Source: DATHGT01 sp035317605 (lineage in GTDB: Bacteria > Methylomirabilota > Methylomirabilia > Rokubacteriales > CSP1-6). From it: DNA of 8,520 nt. Positions 1 to 5,829 of the stretch are shown here, in pieces. The translations under genes were made by a program, and so were the position numbers. How positions within the stretch are numbered: position 1 is the first letter of the stretch; each line of letters begins with the position of its first letter. The notes under the pieces were generated by a model. It was not told where the DNA came from, ran no database searches, and was given only the letters and a program-made list of their open reading frames with translations. The DNA lies in contig DATHGT010000233.1 in assembly GCA_035317605.1 (NCBI GenBank), positions 1 through 8,520 of the forward strand, given 5' to 3'.

Positions 1-648
1 GAGCAGTATCTCGAGGCGGCCTCGGTGTTCGGGCCGCCGATGGAGCAGCACTACTCGCAGCACCACATGCCGGGCTTCCCGCTGATCGGGATGATCTGGC
101 ACCGCAACGGACAGCAGCCGGCGGAACGTTGGCACACCGACCACACGAATCGCGAGCGCCCGCCGGCCGCGACGATCCTGTACGGGATGGAAATCCCCTC
201 GGCCGGCGGCGGGACCAGCGTGGCCAACATGCGCGCGGCGTATCAGGCGCTGCCTGAAGACGAGCGGCGACGCCTCGACTCGCTGACCACGCTCAACACC
301 CTCGACAGCGATCACATCGACACGCGCGCGGAAGACCGGGAGAAGTACGGCAAGCCGATCGAGCATCCGATGATCCGCACGCATCCCGTGCACGGCTCGC
401 GCGCGGTGTACTTCCACGTCGGCAAGGCCACCATCGGCGGGATGACGCCGGAGGCGAGCAAGGCCTACATGTCGGACCTGATCGAACGCATGATCAAGCC
501 CGAGATCGTCTATCACCACGCCTGGCGCAAGGGCGACGTGCTGGTCATCGACGACCGCGCCACCATGCACCGCGCCCACGGCGACTACGACCGCAGCCAG
601 AGCCGCGTGCTCTGGCGATTGATCGTCGAGGGCGACCGGCCGCGCTGA
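1..648 (+). CDS. TauD/TfdA-family Fe(II)/2-oxoglutarate-dependent dioxygenase, 5'-truncated by window edge
   Basis: The reading frame is open to base 1 and 215 residues are visible. Family members usually have about 280-300, so roughly 70-80 N-terminal residues lie outside the window. The internal GTG at 25 is not the real start. The iron-binding facial triad can be seen: the HxD motif in WHTDHT (His at 133-135, Asp at 139-141) and the distal His in DDRATMHRAH (568-570). An Arg in RVLWR (604-606 or 616-618) would bind the 2-oxoglutarate carboxylate. The family also shows the GGGTS..N segment after the HxD motif and the RTHPVHGSR segment. These enzymes couple oxidative decarboxylation of 2-oxoglutarate to hydroxylation of a substrate such as taurine, sulfonates, aryloxyacetates or small carboxylates. 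The substrate cannot be assigned here. Its stop codon abuts the stop of the convergent racemase-family gene with no spacer. Confidence 0.9.
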   Translation, partial: EQYLEAASVFGPPMEQHYSQHHMPGFPLIGMIWHRNGQQPAERWHTDHTNRERPPAATILYGMEIPSAGGGTSVANMRAAYQALPEDERRRLDSLTTLNTLDSDHIDTRAEDREKYGKPIEHPMIRTHPVHGSRAVYFHVGKATIGGMTPEASKAYMSDLIERMIKPEIVYHHAWRKGDVLVIDDRATMHRAHGDYDRSQSRVLWRLIVEGDRPR

Positions 649-1305
649 TCAGCTGAGCAGGGTACGGAGGCGCTGAACGGCGGCGGCGGGGCTGGTGAGG
701 ACTCGAACCGCGACCTGACGCTGTACGGCGGCGCGGGCGCGGGCCATCGAGAACTGGGCGAGGCAGATCACGTCGACGCGCGGGGCGAGCGCGACGGCGG
801 CGTCGACGACGAGACGATCGTGGGTCGCGGTGTCGTTCGTTTTCATCGCTTCGAAGGCTTCGGGTGCGACGGCTGACACGATCTCCACGTCGAGACCGCG
901 CGCGGCGGCCATCGCACGGATCTGCGGCTCGGCCACCGGGATCGTCCCTGGGAACGTCGCCACCACGCCGATCCGGCGGCCCGCGTCGAGAGCGGCCTCG
1001 AACATCGCCTCGTCGGGCTTGAGGAGCGGAATCGTCACGTCCTTCCGGGCCAGCTCCATCGCCGGCGTGAAGGCCGAGCAGGTGAACAGGATTCCGTCGG
1101 CGCCGGAGCGGGCGGCGTAGGTGGCGAGGTCCCGGATGCGCTGAACGATCGGCTCCGTGAGCCCGCCCGCGCGCGCCAGCGCGCCGGTCAACCCGTCGTC
1201 GAGCAGATTCGACACCTCGGCCTCGGGCCAGCCCTCGCGGAAGGCCTCGAGCACCGGAGGGATCGCCACCTGCACCGCATGGATCAGCGTGATTCGCGGG
1301 CTCAC
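649..1305 (-). CDS. Asp/Glu racemase-superfamily protein (Asp/Glu/hydantoin racemase, maleate isomerase or arylmalonate decarboxylase-like)
   Basis: The product is 218 aa and cytosolic, with no signal or membrane segment. The fold pattern fits the two-domain Asp/Glu racemase superfamily. The first catalytic Cys is C76 in GILFTCSAFTP and the second is C181 in VICLAQFSMA; a GVVATFPGT strand-loop (113-121) begins the second half. With both cysteines present, cofactor-independent racemisation or isomerisation by two-base chemistry is plausible. The subtype (amino-acid racemase, hydantoin racemase or maleate isomerase) cannot be decided. The start is GTG at 1303-1305, backed by a strong GGGGGAGGA ribosome binding site six bases upstream, and the N-terminus SPRITLIHAV fits a first beta strand. 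It lies 81 bp downstream of the TauE-like permease on the same strand and may be the last gene of the hemE-permease unit, or it may be read from its own weak promoter. The stop is back-to-back with the dioxygenase stop. Confidence 0.85.
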   Translation of the reverse strand: MSPRITLIHAVQVAIPPVLEAFREGWPEAEVSNLLDDGLTGALARAGGLTEPIVQRIRDLATYAARSGADGILFTCSAFTPAMELARKDVTIPLLKPDEAMFEAALDAGRRIGVVATFPGTIPVAEPQIRAMAAARGLDVEIVSAVAPEAFEAMKTNDTATHDRLVVDAAVALAPRVDVICLAQFSMARARAAVQRQVAVRVLTSPAAAVQRLRTLLS

Positions 1306-1311
1306 TTGAAT

Positions 1312-1319
1312 CCTCCCCC
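1312..1319 (-). promoter_or_regulatory. Ribosome binding site of the racemase-family gene
   Basis: On the minus strand the sequence GGGGGAGG, followed by ATTCAA and then GTG, is a strong Shine-Dalgarno match at a good distance. It fixes the GTG at 1305 as the start. Confidence 0.75.
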
Positions 1320-1320
1320 G

Positions 1321-1347
1321 CGCCGCGGCCTGCTCCGGCCCGCGGCG
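1321..1347. repeat. 8-bp GC inverted repeat (hairpin) between permease and racemase genes
   Basis: CGCCGCGG at 1321-1328 is the exact reverse complement of CCGCGGCG at 1340-1347, with an 11-nt loop. It lies in the 81-bp gap and begins just upstream of the racemase ribosome binding site. No T tract follows in either direction, so it is not a classical intrinsic terminator. It could slow transcription, stabilise the processed mRNA or shield the binding site, or it could be chance in GC-rich DNA. Confidence 0.4.
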
Positions 1348-1356
1348 GCGCCGCCG

Positions 1357-1362
1357 ATCATA
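1357..1362 (-). promoter_or_regulatory. Possible -10 element for the racemase-family gene
   Basis: Read on the minus strand, TATGAT (5 of 6 matches to TATAAT) lies 51 bp upstream of the GTG start. A CTCACC box 17 bp further upstream is only a weak -35 match (3 of 6). This could let the racemase gene be transcribed independently of the permease, but the call rests on one hexamer. Confidence 0.3.
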
Positions 1363-1386
1363 GCCGAATCCGAGCTCGCGGTGAGA

Positions 1387-2082
1387 TCAGGCCAGCAGCA
1401 GTCTGAGCGCGCCGGCGATGGCGATGGCGAGCAGGGTCAGCTCGAAGGCGCGGCGGGGGATCGCGCGGTTCAGGCGAAAGCCGAGCCAGGCGCCGAGCAG
1501 GAGGACGGGCACGGTGAGCACGGCCATGTACAGCGCCAGCTTGGTGAGGAATCCGATTTTCCAGTAGAGGAGGACCTTGATGAGGTTGGTCGCCGCGTAG
1601 CCGACGTTGACGGTCGCGATGAGCGGGGCGGGAGCCAGCCCCGCGCCCAGCAGATAGAGGGCGGACACCACACCGCCGGAATGGGCCACGATCGAGGCGA
1701 TGCCGGTCACCACCCCGACGACGACGCCGATGAGCCAGTGAGGGCGCTCGCCGAACAGCGGCCGCTCCCGACCGGTGACCGCCAGCTGCAGAAGGGCGAC
1801 CGCGAGAGCGATGAGCCCGATCGTGCGGCGCAGCCACACTTCGGAGAGCAGCGTCAGCGCCCACGTGCCGATGAAGAGGCCAACCATCGAGGCGGGGACG
1901 AGCAGCCACAGCTGCCGGGTGTCCCATCGCCGCCAGTAGAAGCGCATCGCGATCGGGTCGGACATCAACATCAGCGGCGAGATCAGCCCGAGCACGAGGG
2001 GGGCCGGCAGCACGAGGCTGAGCGTCGAGATCAGCACGAGGCCGGTGCCGGCGGAGAAGCTGGTCTTGAGGAAGCCGACCAC
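1387..2082 (-). CDS. TauE/SafE-family (sulfite exporter-like, DUF81) membrane permease; true start probably upstream
   Basis: From the GTG at 2080-2082 the product is 231 aa and very hydrophobic. Membrane segments are likely near residues 14-40, 57-79, 86-103, 116-138, 142-165, 183-203 and 213-230. Family hallmarks are the GFLKTSFSAGTG loop after the first helix, the half-repeat counterpart AHSGGVVSALYLL (133-145), the TNLIKVLLYWK segment (165-175) and the C-terminal GAWLG...F...L pattern. TauE/SafE proteins export or import small organic anions such as sulfite, sulfoacetate or sulfolactate; the substrate is unknown here. The GTG start would remove helix 1. The same frame continues upstream with LNEPSFALLLGATVVAAF, a good first helix, but has no ATG, GTG or TTG before its stop at 2239-2241. 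Only CTG codons at 2134-2136 or 2155-2157 are available. No Shine-Dalgarno sequence precedes any candidate. It lies downstream of hemE on the same strand. Confidence 0.85.
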   Translation of the reverse strand: MVGFLKTSFSAGTGLVLISTLSLVLPAPLVLGLISPLMLMSDPIAMRFYWRRWDTRQLWLLVPASMVGLFIGTWALTLLSEVWLRRTIGLIALAVALLQLAVTGRERPLFGERPHWLIGVVVGVVTGIASIVAHSGGVVSALYLLGAGLAPAPLIATVNVGYAATNLIKVLLYWKIGFLTKLALYMAVLTVPVLLLGAWLGFRLNRAIPRRAFELTLLAIAIAGALRLLLA

Positions 2083-2163
2083 GAAGGCGGCGACGACGGT
2101 CGCCCCGAGCAGCAGCGCGAACGACGGCTCGTTCAGCGTAGCCGTGGCGAGCCGCAGAACGTC

Positions 2164-2181
2164 GCGGGGCTGGGGCCCCGC
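2164..2181. repeat. 7-bp all-GC hairpin in the hemE-permease gap
   Basis: GCGGGGC at 2164-2170 pairs perfectly with GCCCCGC at 2175-2181 around the tetraloop TGGG. It starts 17 bp after the hemE stop on the minus strand. No U run follows, so it is more likely an mRNA-stabilising or translation-affecting hairpin than a complete terminator. It also lies just upstream of the probable N-terminal extension of the permease. Confidence 0.45.
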
Positions 2182-2197
2182 CGTTCGAGGTGAGCAA

Positions 2198-3286
2198 TCA
2201 CGATGATCGAGGGGAGTCGCCGGCCATCCGCCGGTCGCTCAGCTCGTGGACCAGGTCGACCATCAGGCGCACGTGGTCGACGGGCGTCTCTTGGTGGACG
2301 CCATGGCCCAGGTTGAAGACGTGACCTGGGCGTCCGGCCGCGCGGTCAAGGATGGCCTTCACGCGCTCGCGGATCAGCGACGGCGGCCCCAGCAGCACCG
2401 CGGGATCGAGGTTGCCCTGCACGGCCACGTCGTGGCCCACCGCGGCCCAGCCCGCGTCGAGGTCGACGCGCCAGTCGAGCCCGATCACGTCGCCCCCGGC
2501 CTCGCGCATGAGCGGCAACAGCGCTGCCGTCCCGGTGCCGAAGTGGATGACCGGCGCGTCGGGGGCGAGCGCCTCGATCAGCGCGCGCACGTGGGGAAGC
2601 ACGAACTCCCGGTAGTCGTCGCGACTGAGCACGCCGACCCAGGAGTCGAAGAGCTGGACGGCGTCCACTCCCGCCTTGATCTGGCCGTTGAGATAGCGCG
2701 CGGTGATGTCGGCGAGCATCGCCATCAGCCGGTGCCAGGCGTCGGGTGCCTCGTACATGAGCCGCTTGGTGTGGAGGTAGTCGCGCGAGGGGCCGCCCTC
2801 GACCAGATAGGACGCGACCGTGAACGGAGCGCCGGCGAAGCCGATCAGCGGCATGCGGCCGCCGAGCGCGGCGGCCACCGTCCGCACGGTCTCGAAGACG
2901 AAGGGCACGGCATCTTCGACGTTGACTGCGGGCAGCGCGTGTACATCGGCCGGCGTCCGGACGGGGCGGTGGATCACGGGCCCTTCGCCCTTGGCGAATT
3001 CGAGCCCCACGCCGAGCGGCTCGGCGATCAGCAGGATGTCGGCGAACAGGATCGCGGCGTCGACCCCGAGGCGTTCCACCGGCTGGAGGGTCACTTCGGC
3101 CGCCGCCTCGGGGTTCCGGCACAGCTCCAGAAAACCGAAGCGCGCGCGCAGCGCCCGGTACTCCGGCAGGTAACGGCCGGCCTGGCGCATGAGCCAGACG
3201 GGGGTGAACGACGTCGGCTGGCGCCGCGCGGCACGCAGGAAGGGCAGCACGCGGGGCAGCCTACGCGCGGCGTCCCCGCGAATCAA
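2198..3286 (-). CDS. hemE: Uroporphyrinogen III decarboxylase
   Basis: The product is 362 aa, close to the usual 340-360 for HemE. It decarboxylates the four acetate side chains of uroporphyrinogen III to give coproporphyrinogen III in cytosolic heme biosynthesis. Both family signatures are intact: PVWLMRQAGR at 29-38 and GFAGAPFT at 149-156. The conserved active-site Asp lies in FADI (Asp82-Asp83 region), Tyr160 follows the second signature, and the C-terminal NLGHGV motif (325-330) supplies the conserved His328. The called start is TTG at 3284-3286, preceded by GTGAGG six bases upstream. A GTG twelve codons in (Val13) is an alternative, still leaving 16 residues before PVWLMRQ. No other heme gene is in the window. 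The gene is divergent from the diiron operon across about 80 bp, and the permease gene follows it on the same strand. Confidence 0.97.
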   Translation of the reverse strand: MIRGDAARRLPRVLPFLRAARRQPTSFTPVWLMRQAGRYLPEYRALRARFGFLELCRNPEAAAEVTLQPVERLGVDAAILFADILLIAEPLGVGLEFAKGEGPVIHRPVRTPADVHALPAVNVEDAVPFVFETVRTVAAALGGRMPLIGFAGAPFTVASYLVEGGPSRDYLHTKRLMYEAPDAWHRLMAMLADITARYLNGQIKAGVDAVQLFDSWVGVLSRDDYREFVLPHVRALIEALAPDAPVIHFGTGTAALLPLMREAGGDVIGLDWRVDLDAGWAAVGHDVAVQGNLDPAVLLGPPSLIRERVKAILDRAAGRPGHVFNLGHGVHQETPVDHVRLMVDLVHELSDRRMAGDSPRSS

Positions 3287-3318
3287 GCGGCCTCACCCGT
3301 AAGGGGTCACCGTGGCCC

Positions 3319-3349
3319 TTGACATCTCCCGGGCCGGCCGGCACATAGT
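3319..3349 (+). promoter_or_regulatory. Candidate sigma-70 promoter of the diiron-ThDP-SDR-LLM operon
   Basis: A perfect TTGACA lies at 3319-3324. The best -10 match downstream is CATAGT at 3344-3349 (4 of 6), with a 19-bp spacer that is slightly long. The expected transcript would start near 3356 and include the ribosome binding site of the diiron gene. The -35 box lies inside the longer in-frame ORF that begins at GTG 3312, which argues against that start. Confidence 0.45.
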
Positions 3350-3352
3350 GCC
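3340..3352. repeat. Short inverted repeat overlapping the candidate -10, possible operator
   Basis: GGCAC-ATA-GTGCC is a perfect 5-bp dyad with a 3-nt centre that surrounds the candidate -10 element in the hemE/diiron divergent region. A separate perfect palindrome, CCCCCGGGGG (3351-3360), overlaps its right end by 2 nt. A regulator bound here could block the operon promoter and would also sit upstream of hemE. The arms are short and the call is tentative. Confidence 0.3.
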
Positions 3353-3355
3353 CCC

Positions 3356-3363
3356 GGGGGGAA
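3356..3363 (+). promoter_or_regulatory. Ribosome binding site of the diiron protein gene
   Basis: GGGGGGAA followed by the 5-nt spacer CCGCC and ATG at 3369 supports starting the diiron protein at 3369 instead of at the in-frame GTG 57 bp upstream. Confidence 0.65.
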
Positions 3364-3368
3364 CCGCC

Positions 3369-4130
3369 ATGACCGCGCCGATCGTTCGCTCGAAGGACGA
3401 GATCCCGGACGCCGCCTACCGCAAGATGGTGCTCACGCTGATGGACAAGCAGGCCAGCCGCGAGGTGGCGACGGCCGAAGTCTTCGGGCAGTGCGTGCTC
3501 CACGCGCCCACCATCGAGGACAAGATCCGCATCACCCGGTTCCAGCACGAGGAGCTGAAGCACTTCCAGCTCCTGGCCCGGATCATGGGAGAGCTCGGGG
3601 TCGACATGGACGCCTACGTCCGCGATCGGCAGCGGGCCGGCGCGCGCTTCACGGGCGACGAGGCCGACATGCAGATCCGGGACTGGATCGACGCCACGCT
3701 CTTCAACTTCATGATCGATCGCGCGGCGACGTTTCAGCTCACCGAGTACACGCGGGGCAGCTACGCGCCGCTGGCCCGCGCCAACGACCTGATCGTGAAG
3801 GAGGAGGAAGGCCACAAGAACTTCGGCGAGGGCTGTCTGGAGGCGATGTGTCGCGACGCCGCCACCCGCGCCGAGATCCAGCGGCGCTTCGCCAAGTGGT
3901 TCGTGGCCTCCATGCGCATCTTCGGCCGCGCCGGCACCGCCGGCAACCGGTACTGCATCGAGGTCGGGCTCAAGACCCGCGACAGCGGAGAGGTCGCCGC
4001 CGCGTACCTCGACAGCATCCGTCCGGTCATGGCCCACTGCGGGCTCCGGTTCCCGGAGCGTGGCGACCTGGCCCTCGAGCTGCCGCCGCAGGTCGACCTG
4101 ACCGTTCCCGCGTCGGCCGTCGTGGCGTAG
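3369..4130 (+). CDS. PaaA/PaaC-like ferritin-fold diiron protein (phenylacetic acid catabolic family)
   Basis: The product is 253 aa, cytosolic and mostly helical, close in length to PaaC (about 250) and shorter than PaaA (about 310). Four-helix-bundle diiron ligands can be proposed. An early helix REVATAEVFG offers E32 or E37. FQHEELKHF gives ExxH (E62, H65). A third helix TFQLTEYTRG offers E126. EEEGHKNFGEG gives the second ExxH (E146, H149). Two ExxH motifs are the diiron oxygenase pattern; in the Paa family they occur in the catalytic subunit of the phenylacetyl-CoA epoxidase, whereas PaaC-type subunits are structural. Retained ligands suggest that metal is bound. The partner subunits (PaaB, PaaC, PaaD) and the reductase PaaE are absent from the window, so any oxygenase role is inferred. 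It is the first gene of a four-gene operon, 28 bp before the ThDP enzyme gene. BoxB-like or other ferritin-like activity is possible. Confidence 0.75.
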   Translation: MTAPIVRSKDEIPDAAYRKMVLTLMDKQASREVATAEVFGQCVLHAPTIEDKIRITRFQHEELKHFQLLARIMGELGVDMDAYVRDRQRAGARFTGDEADMQIRDWIDATLFNFMIDRAATFQLTEYTRGSYAPLARANDLIVKEEEGHKNFGEGCLEAMCRDAATRAEIQRRFAKWFVASMRIFGRAGTAGNRYCIEVGLKTRDSGEVAAAYLDSIRPVMAHCGLRFPERGDLALELPPQVDLTVPASAVVA

Positions 4131-4145
4131 GCGCGGCGCGCAGTT

Positions 4146-4151
4146 TATCAT
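4146..4151 (+). promoter_or_regulatory. -10-like TATCAT just before the ThDP enzyme start, possible leaderless internal promoter
   Basis: TATCAT matches TATAAT in 5 of 6 positions and ends 7 nt before the ATG at 4159. There is no Shine-Dalgarno sequence before that ATG. This arrangement is what leaderless transcripts show in several bacterial groups. No convincing -35 lies 16-18 bp upstream. It may be chance, with the gene simply read through from the diiron gene. Confidence 0.35.
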
Positions 4152-4158
4152 CCGCGCC

Positions 4159-5829
4159 ATGTCATACATCGCCGGCAAGCAGGCGTTCCTCGAGATCCTC
4201 AAGCAGGAAGGCGTGTCGGTCATGTTCGGCAACCCGGGCACGACCGAGCTGCCGCTGATGGACGGCCTGGCCCGCGAGCCCTCGATCCGCTACGTGCTGG
4301 CCCTTCAAGAGGCCGTCGCCATCGCGATGGCCGATGGGTACGCGCAGGCCAGCGGCGGTCTCTCCGCGGTCAACGTGCACATCGCGCCCGGCCTCGGCAA
4401 CGCGATGGGCATGCTCTACGACGCCCAGAAGGCCGGCGCCCCGATGCTGCTCACCGCGGGCCAGCACGATCAATCGTTCACCGCGACCGAGCCCATCCTG
4501 TGGGCGGACCTGCCGCCGATCGCGCGGCCGTTCGTGAAGTGGGCCACCGACGTCCGGCGGCTCGAGGATCTCCCGCGGTTGGTCCGACGCGCGACCAAGA
4601 CCGCGCTCGCCCATCCGACGGGGCCGGTGTTTCTCTCGCTGCCCGTCGACGTGCTCAACGCCGTGCGCGACGTCGATCTCGGCGCGGCCACGCGCGTGGC
4701 CCCGCGGATCGTCGGCGACCGCCAGGCCGTCGACCAGGCGGCGCGGCTGCTCGCCCAGGCCGAGCGCCCGCTGATCATCGCGGGCGACGCGGTGGCCCAC
4801 AGCGACGCTCTCGCCGAGCTCGTCGAGCTGGCCGAGCTGGTCGGCTGTCCGGTCGCGCTGGAGGGCGTGTCGAGCACGTGCAGCTTCCCGTTCACGCACC
4901 CGCTCTTCGCGGGGCCGATGCCGCGGCTGGGGCAGGACATCTACGCGCTGCTCATGCAGCATGACCTCGTCTTCTCGGTCGGCGGCGACCTCTTCACGCT
5001 CTCGCTGCCGTCCGACGTCGATCCCATGCCGCCGGGCATGCGGGTCGTTCACCTCGACGTCGATCCCTGGGAGCTGGGCAAGAACTATCCGGCCGAGGTC
5101 GCGATCCTCGGCGATCCCAAGGCCACGCTGCCCGAGATATCGGAAGCCGTCCGCCGTCACACCGGAGCCAAGGGGCATCGCGACGCCGAGCGGCGGACCG
5201 AGGCCGCGCGCACCGCCCACGAGTGGGCGCGCGCCGAGCTGGCCGGCCGCGCGGGCTCGCTCGACTCCGCCCTCCCGATCGCGCCGATCTCGCTCGTCCG
5301 CGCGGTGGCCGCGGCCACGCCGCCCGACGCGGTGATCGTCGACGAGGCCATCTCCTCGAGCCACGGCATCCGCCAGTTCTTCCGCTGCGCCGACGCCAAG
5401 AGCTTCTTCTCGCTGCGCGGCGGCGGCATCGGCTGGGGCCTGCCGGCCACGCTCGGCATCAAGCTCGCGCTCCCGAACCGGCCGGTCGTCTCGCTGGTCG
5501 GCGACGGCAGCGCGATGTACACGAACCAGGCCCTGTGGACGGCCGCCCGCGAATCGCTGGCCGTCGTGTACGTGATCTTCAACAACGCGTCCTACCGCAT
5601 CCTCAAGCAGCGCACCCACGCGCTGAAGGGCTTCTCCGCCGAGGACGACCTCTACGTGGGCATGGATCTCGATCGCCCGCTCATCGATTTCATCGGCCTC
5701 GCCAAATCGCTCGGCGTCCCCGGCGAGCGCGTGGAGAAGACCCCCGACGTCGGCCCCGCGGTCACCCGCGCCCTCAAGAGCGGCGGCCCGTATCTCATCG
5801 ACGTCCGTATCGACTCGACGTTCAAGTAG
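4159..5829 (+). CDS. ThDP-dependent enzyme, benzoylformate decarboxylase/acetolactate synthase-like
   Basis: The product is 556 aa, a normal length for this superfamily, with three domains in the usual order. The N-terminal pyrimidine-binding domain carries GNPGTTELP (24-32), the catalytic Glu51 in LALQE that activates the cofactor, and His74 in NVHIAPGLGNAMG. The last is the counterpart of the benzoylformate decarboxylase active-site His in that segment. A central domain spans about 190-325. The C-terminal domain holds the diphosphate/Mg motif GDGSA (448-452) followed by NN at 475-476. Such enzymes decarboxylate 2-oxo acids to aldehydes or join two carbonyl compounds. The second benzoylformate decarboxylase active-site His (H281 in the Pseudomonas enzyme) has no evident equivalent: the matching stretch reads GGDLFTLSLPSDVDP. 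The substrate may therefore differ. The start MSYIAGKQAF is the natural domain start. Its stop TAG overlaps the SDR start by 1 nt. Confidence 0.9.
   Translation: MSYIAGKQAFLEILKQEGVSVMFGNPGTTELPLMDGLAREPSIRYVLALQEAVAIAMADGYAQASGGLSAVNVHIAPGLGNAMGMLYDAQKAGAPMLLTAGQHDQSFTATEPILWADLPPIARPFVKWATDVRRLEDLPRLVRRATKTALAHPTGPVFLSLPVDVLNAVRDVDLGAATRVAPRIVGDRQAVDQAARLLAQAERPLIIAGDAVAHSDALAELVELAELVGCPVALEGVSSTCSFPFTHPLFAGPMPRLGQDIYALLMQHDLVFSVGGDLFTLSLPSDVDPMPPGMRVVHLDVDPWELGKNYPAEVAILGDPKATLPEISEAVRRHTGAKGHRDAERRTEAARTAHEWARAELAGRAGSLDSALPIAPISLVRAVAAATPPDAVIVDEAISSSHGIRQFFRCADAKSFFSLRGGGIGWGLPATLGIKLALPNRPVVSLVGDGSAMYTNQALWTAARESLAVVYVIFNNASYRILKQRTHALKGFSAEDDLYVGMDLDRPLIDFIGLAKSLGVPGERVEKTPDVGPAVTRALKSGGPYLIDVRIDSTFK

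Noticed and set aside
644..653. GCTGATCAGC palindrome as a bidirectional terminator
   Set aside because: The palindrome has no loop or flanking T/A tracts, so it lacks the parts of an intrinsic terminator.
1279..2193. Plus-strand ORF of 304 codons opposite the permease
   Set aside because: Its composition is dominated by Glu, Gln, Arg, Gly and Asp with no recognisable fold, and it lies exactly antisense to the membrane protein.
3312..3368. Upstream GTG start for the diiron protein, giving 19 extra residues
   Set aside because: The extension contains the TTGACA box and the inverted repeat, has no ribosome binding site, and reads as unstructured sequence. The ATG at 3369 has GGGGGGAA 5 nt upstream.
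4131..4147. GCGC-GGC-GCGC dyad followed by AGTTT after the diiron gene as an intrinsic terminator
   Set aside because: Arms are only 4 bp and the T run is three bases. It lies in a 28-bp gap within an apparent operon, so termination there is unlikely.
4162..5619. Long minus-strand ORF (485 codons) opposite the ThDP enzyme gene
   Set aside because: The translation is rich in Arg, Gly, Asp and His without any domain pattern. It is the expected antisense shadow of a GC-biased gene whose sense frame has clear catalytic motifs.
5223..5828. N-terminal extension of the SDR frame, suggesting a fusion
   Set aside because: The extension is an Arg/Ala-rich out-of-frame reading of the ThDP gene. The SDR domain starts naturally at the GTG overlapping the ThDP stop.
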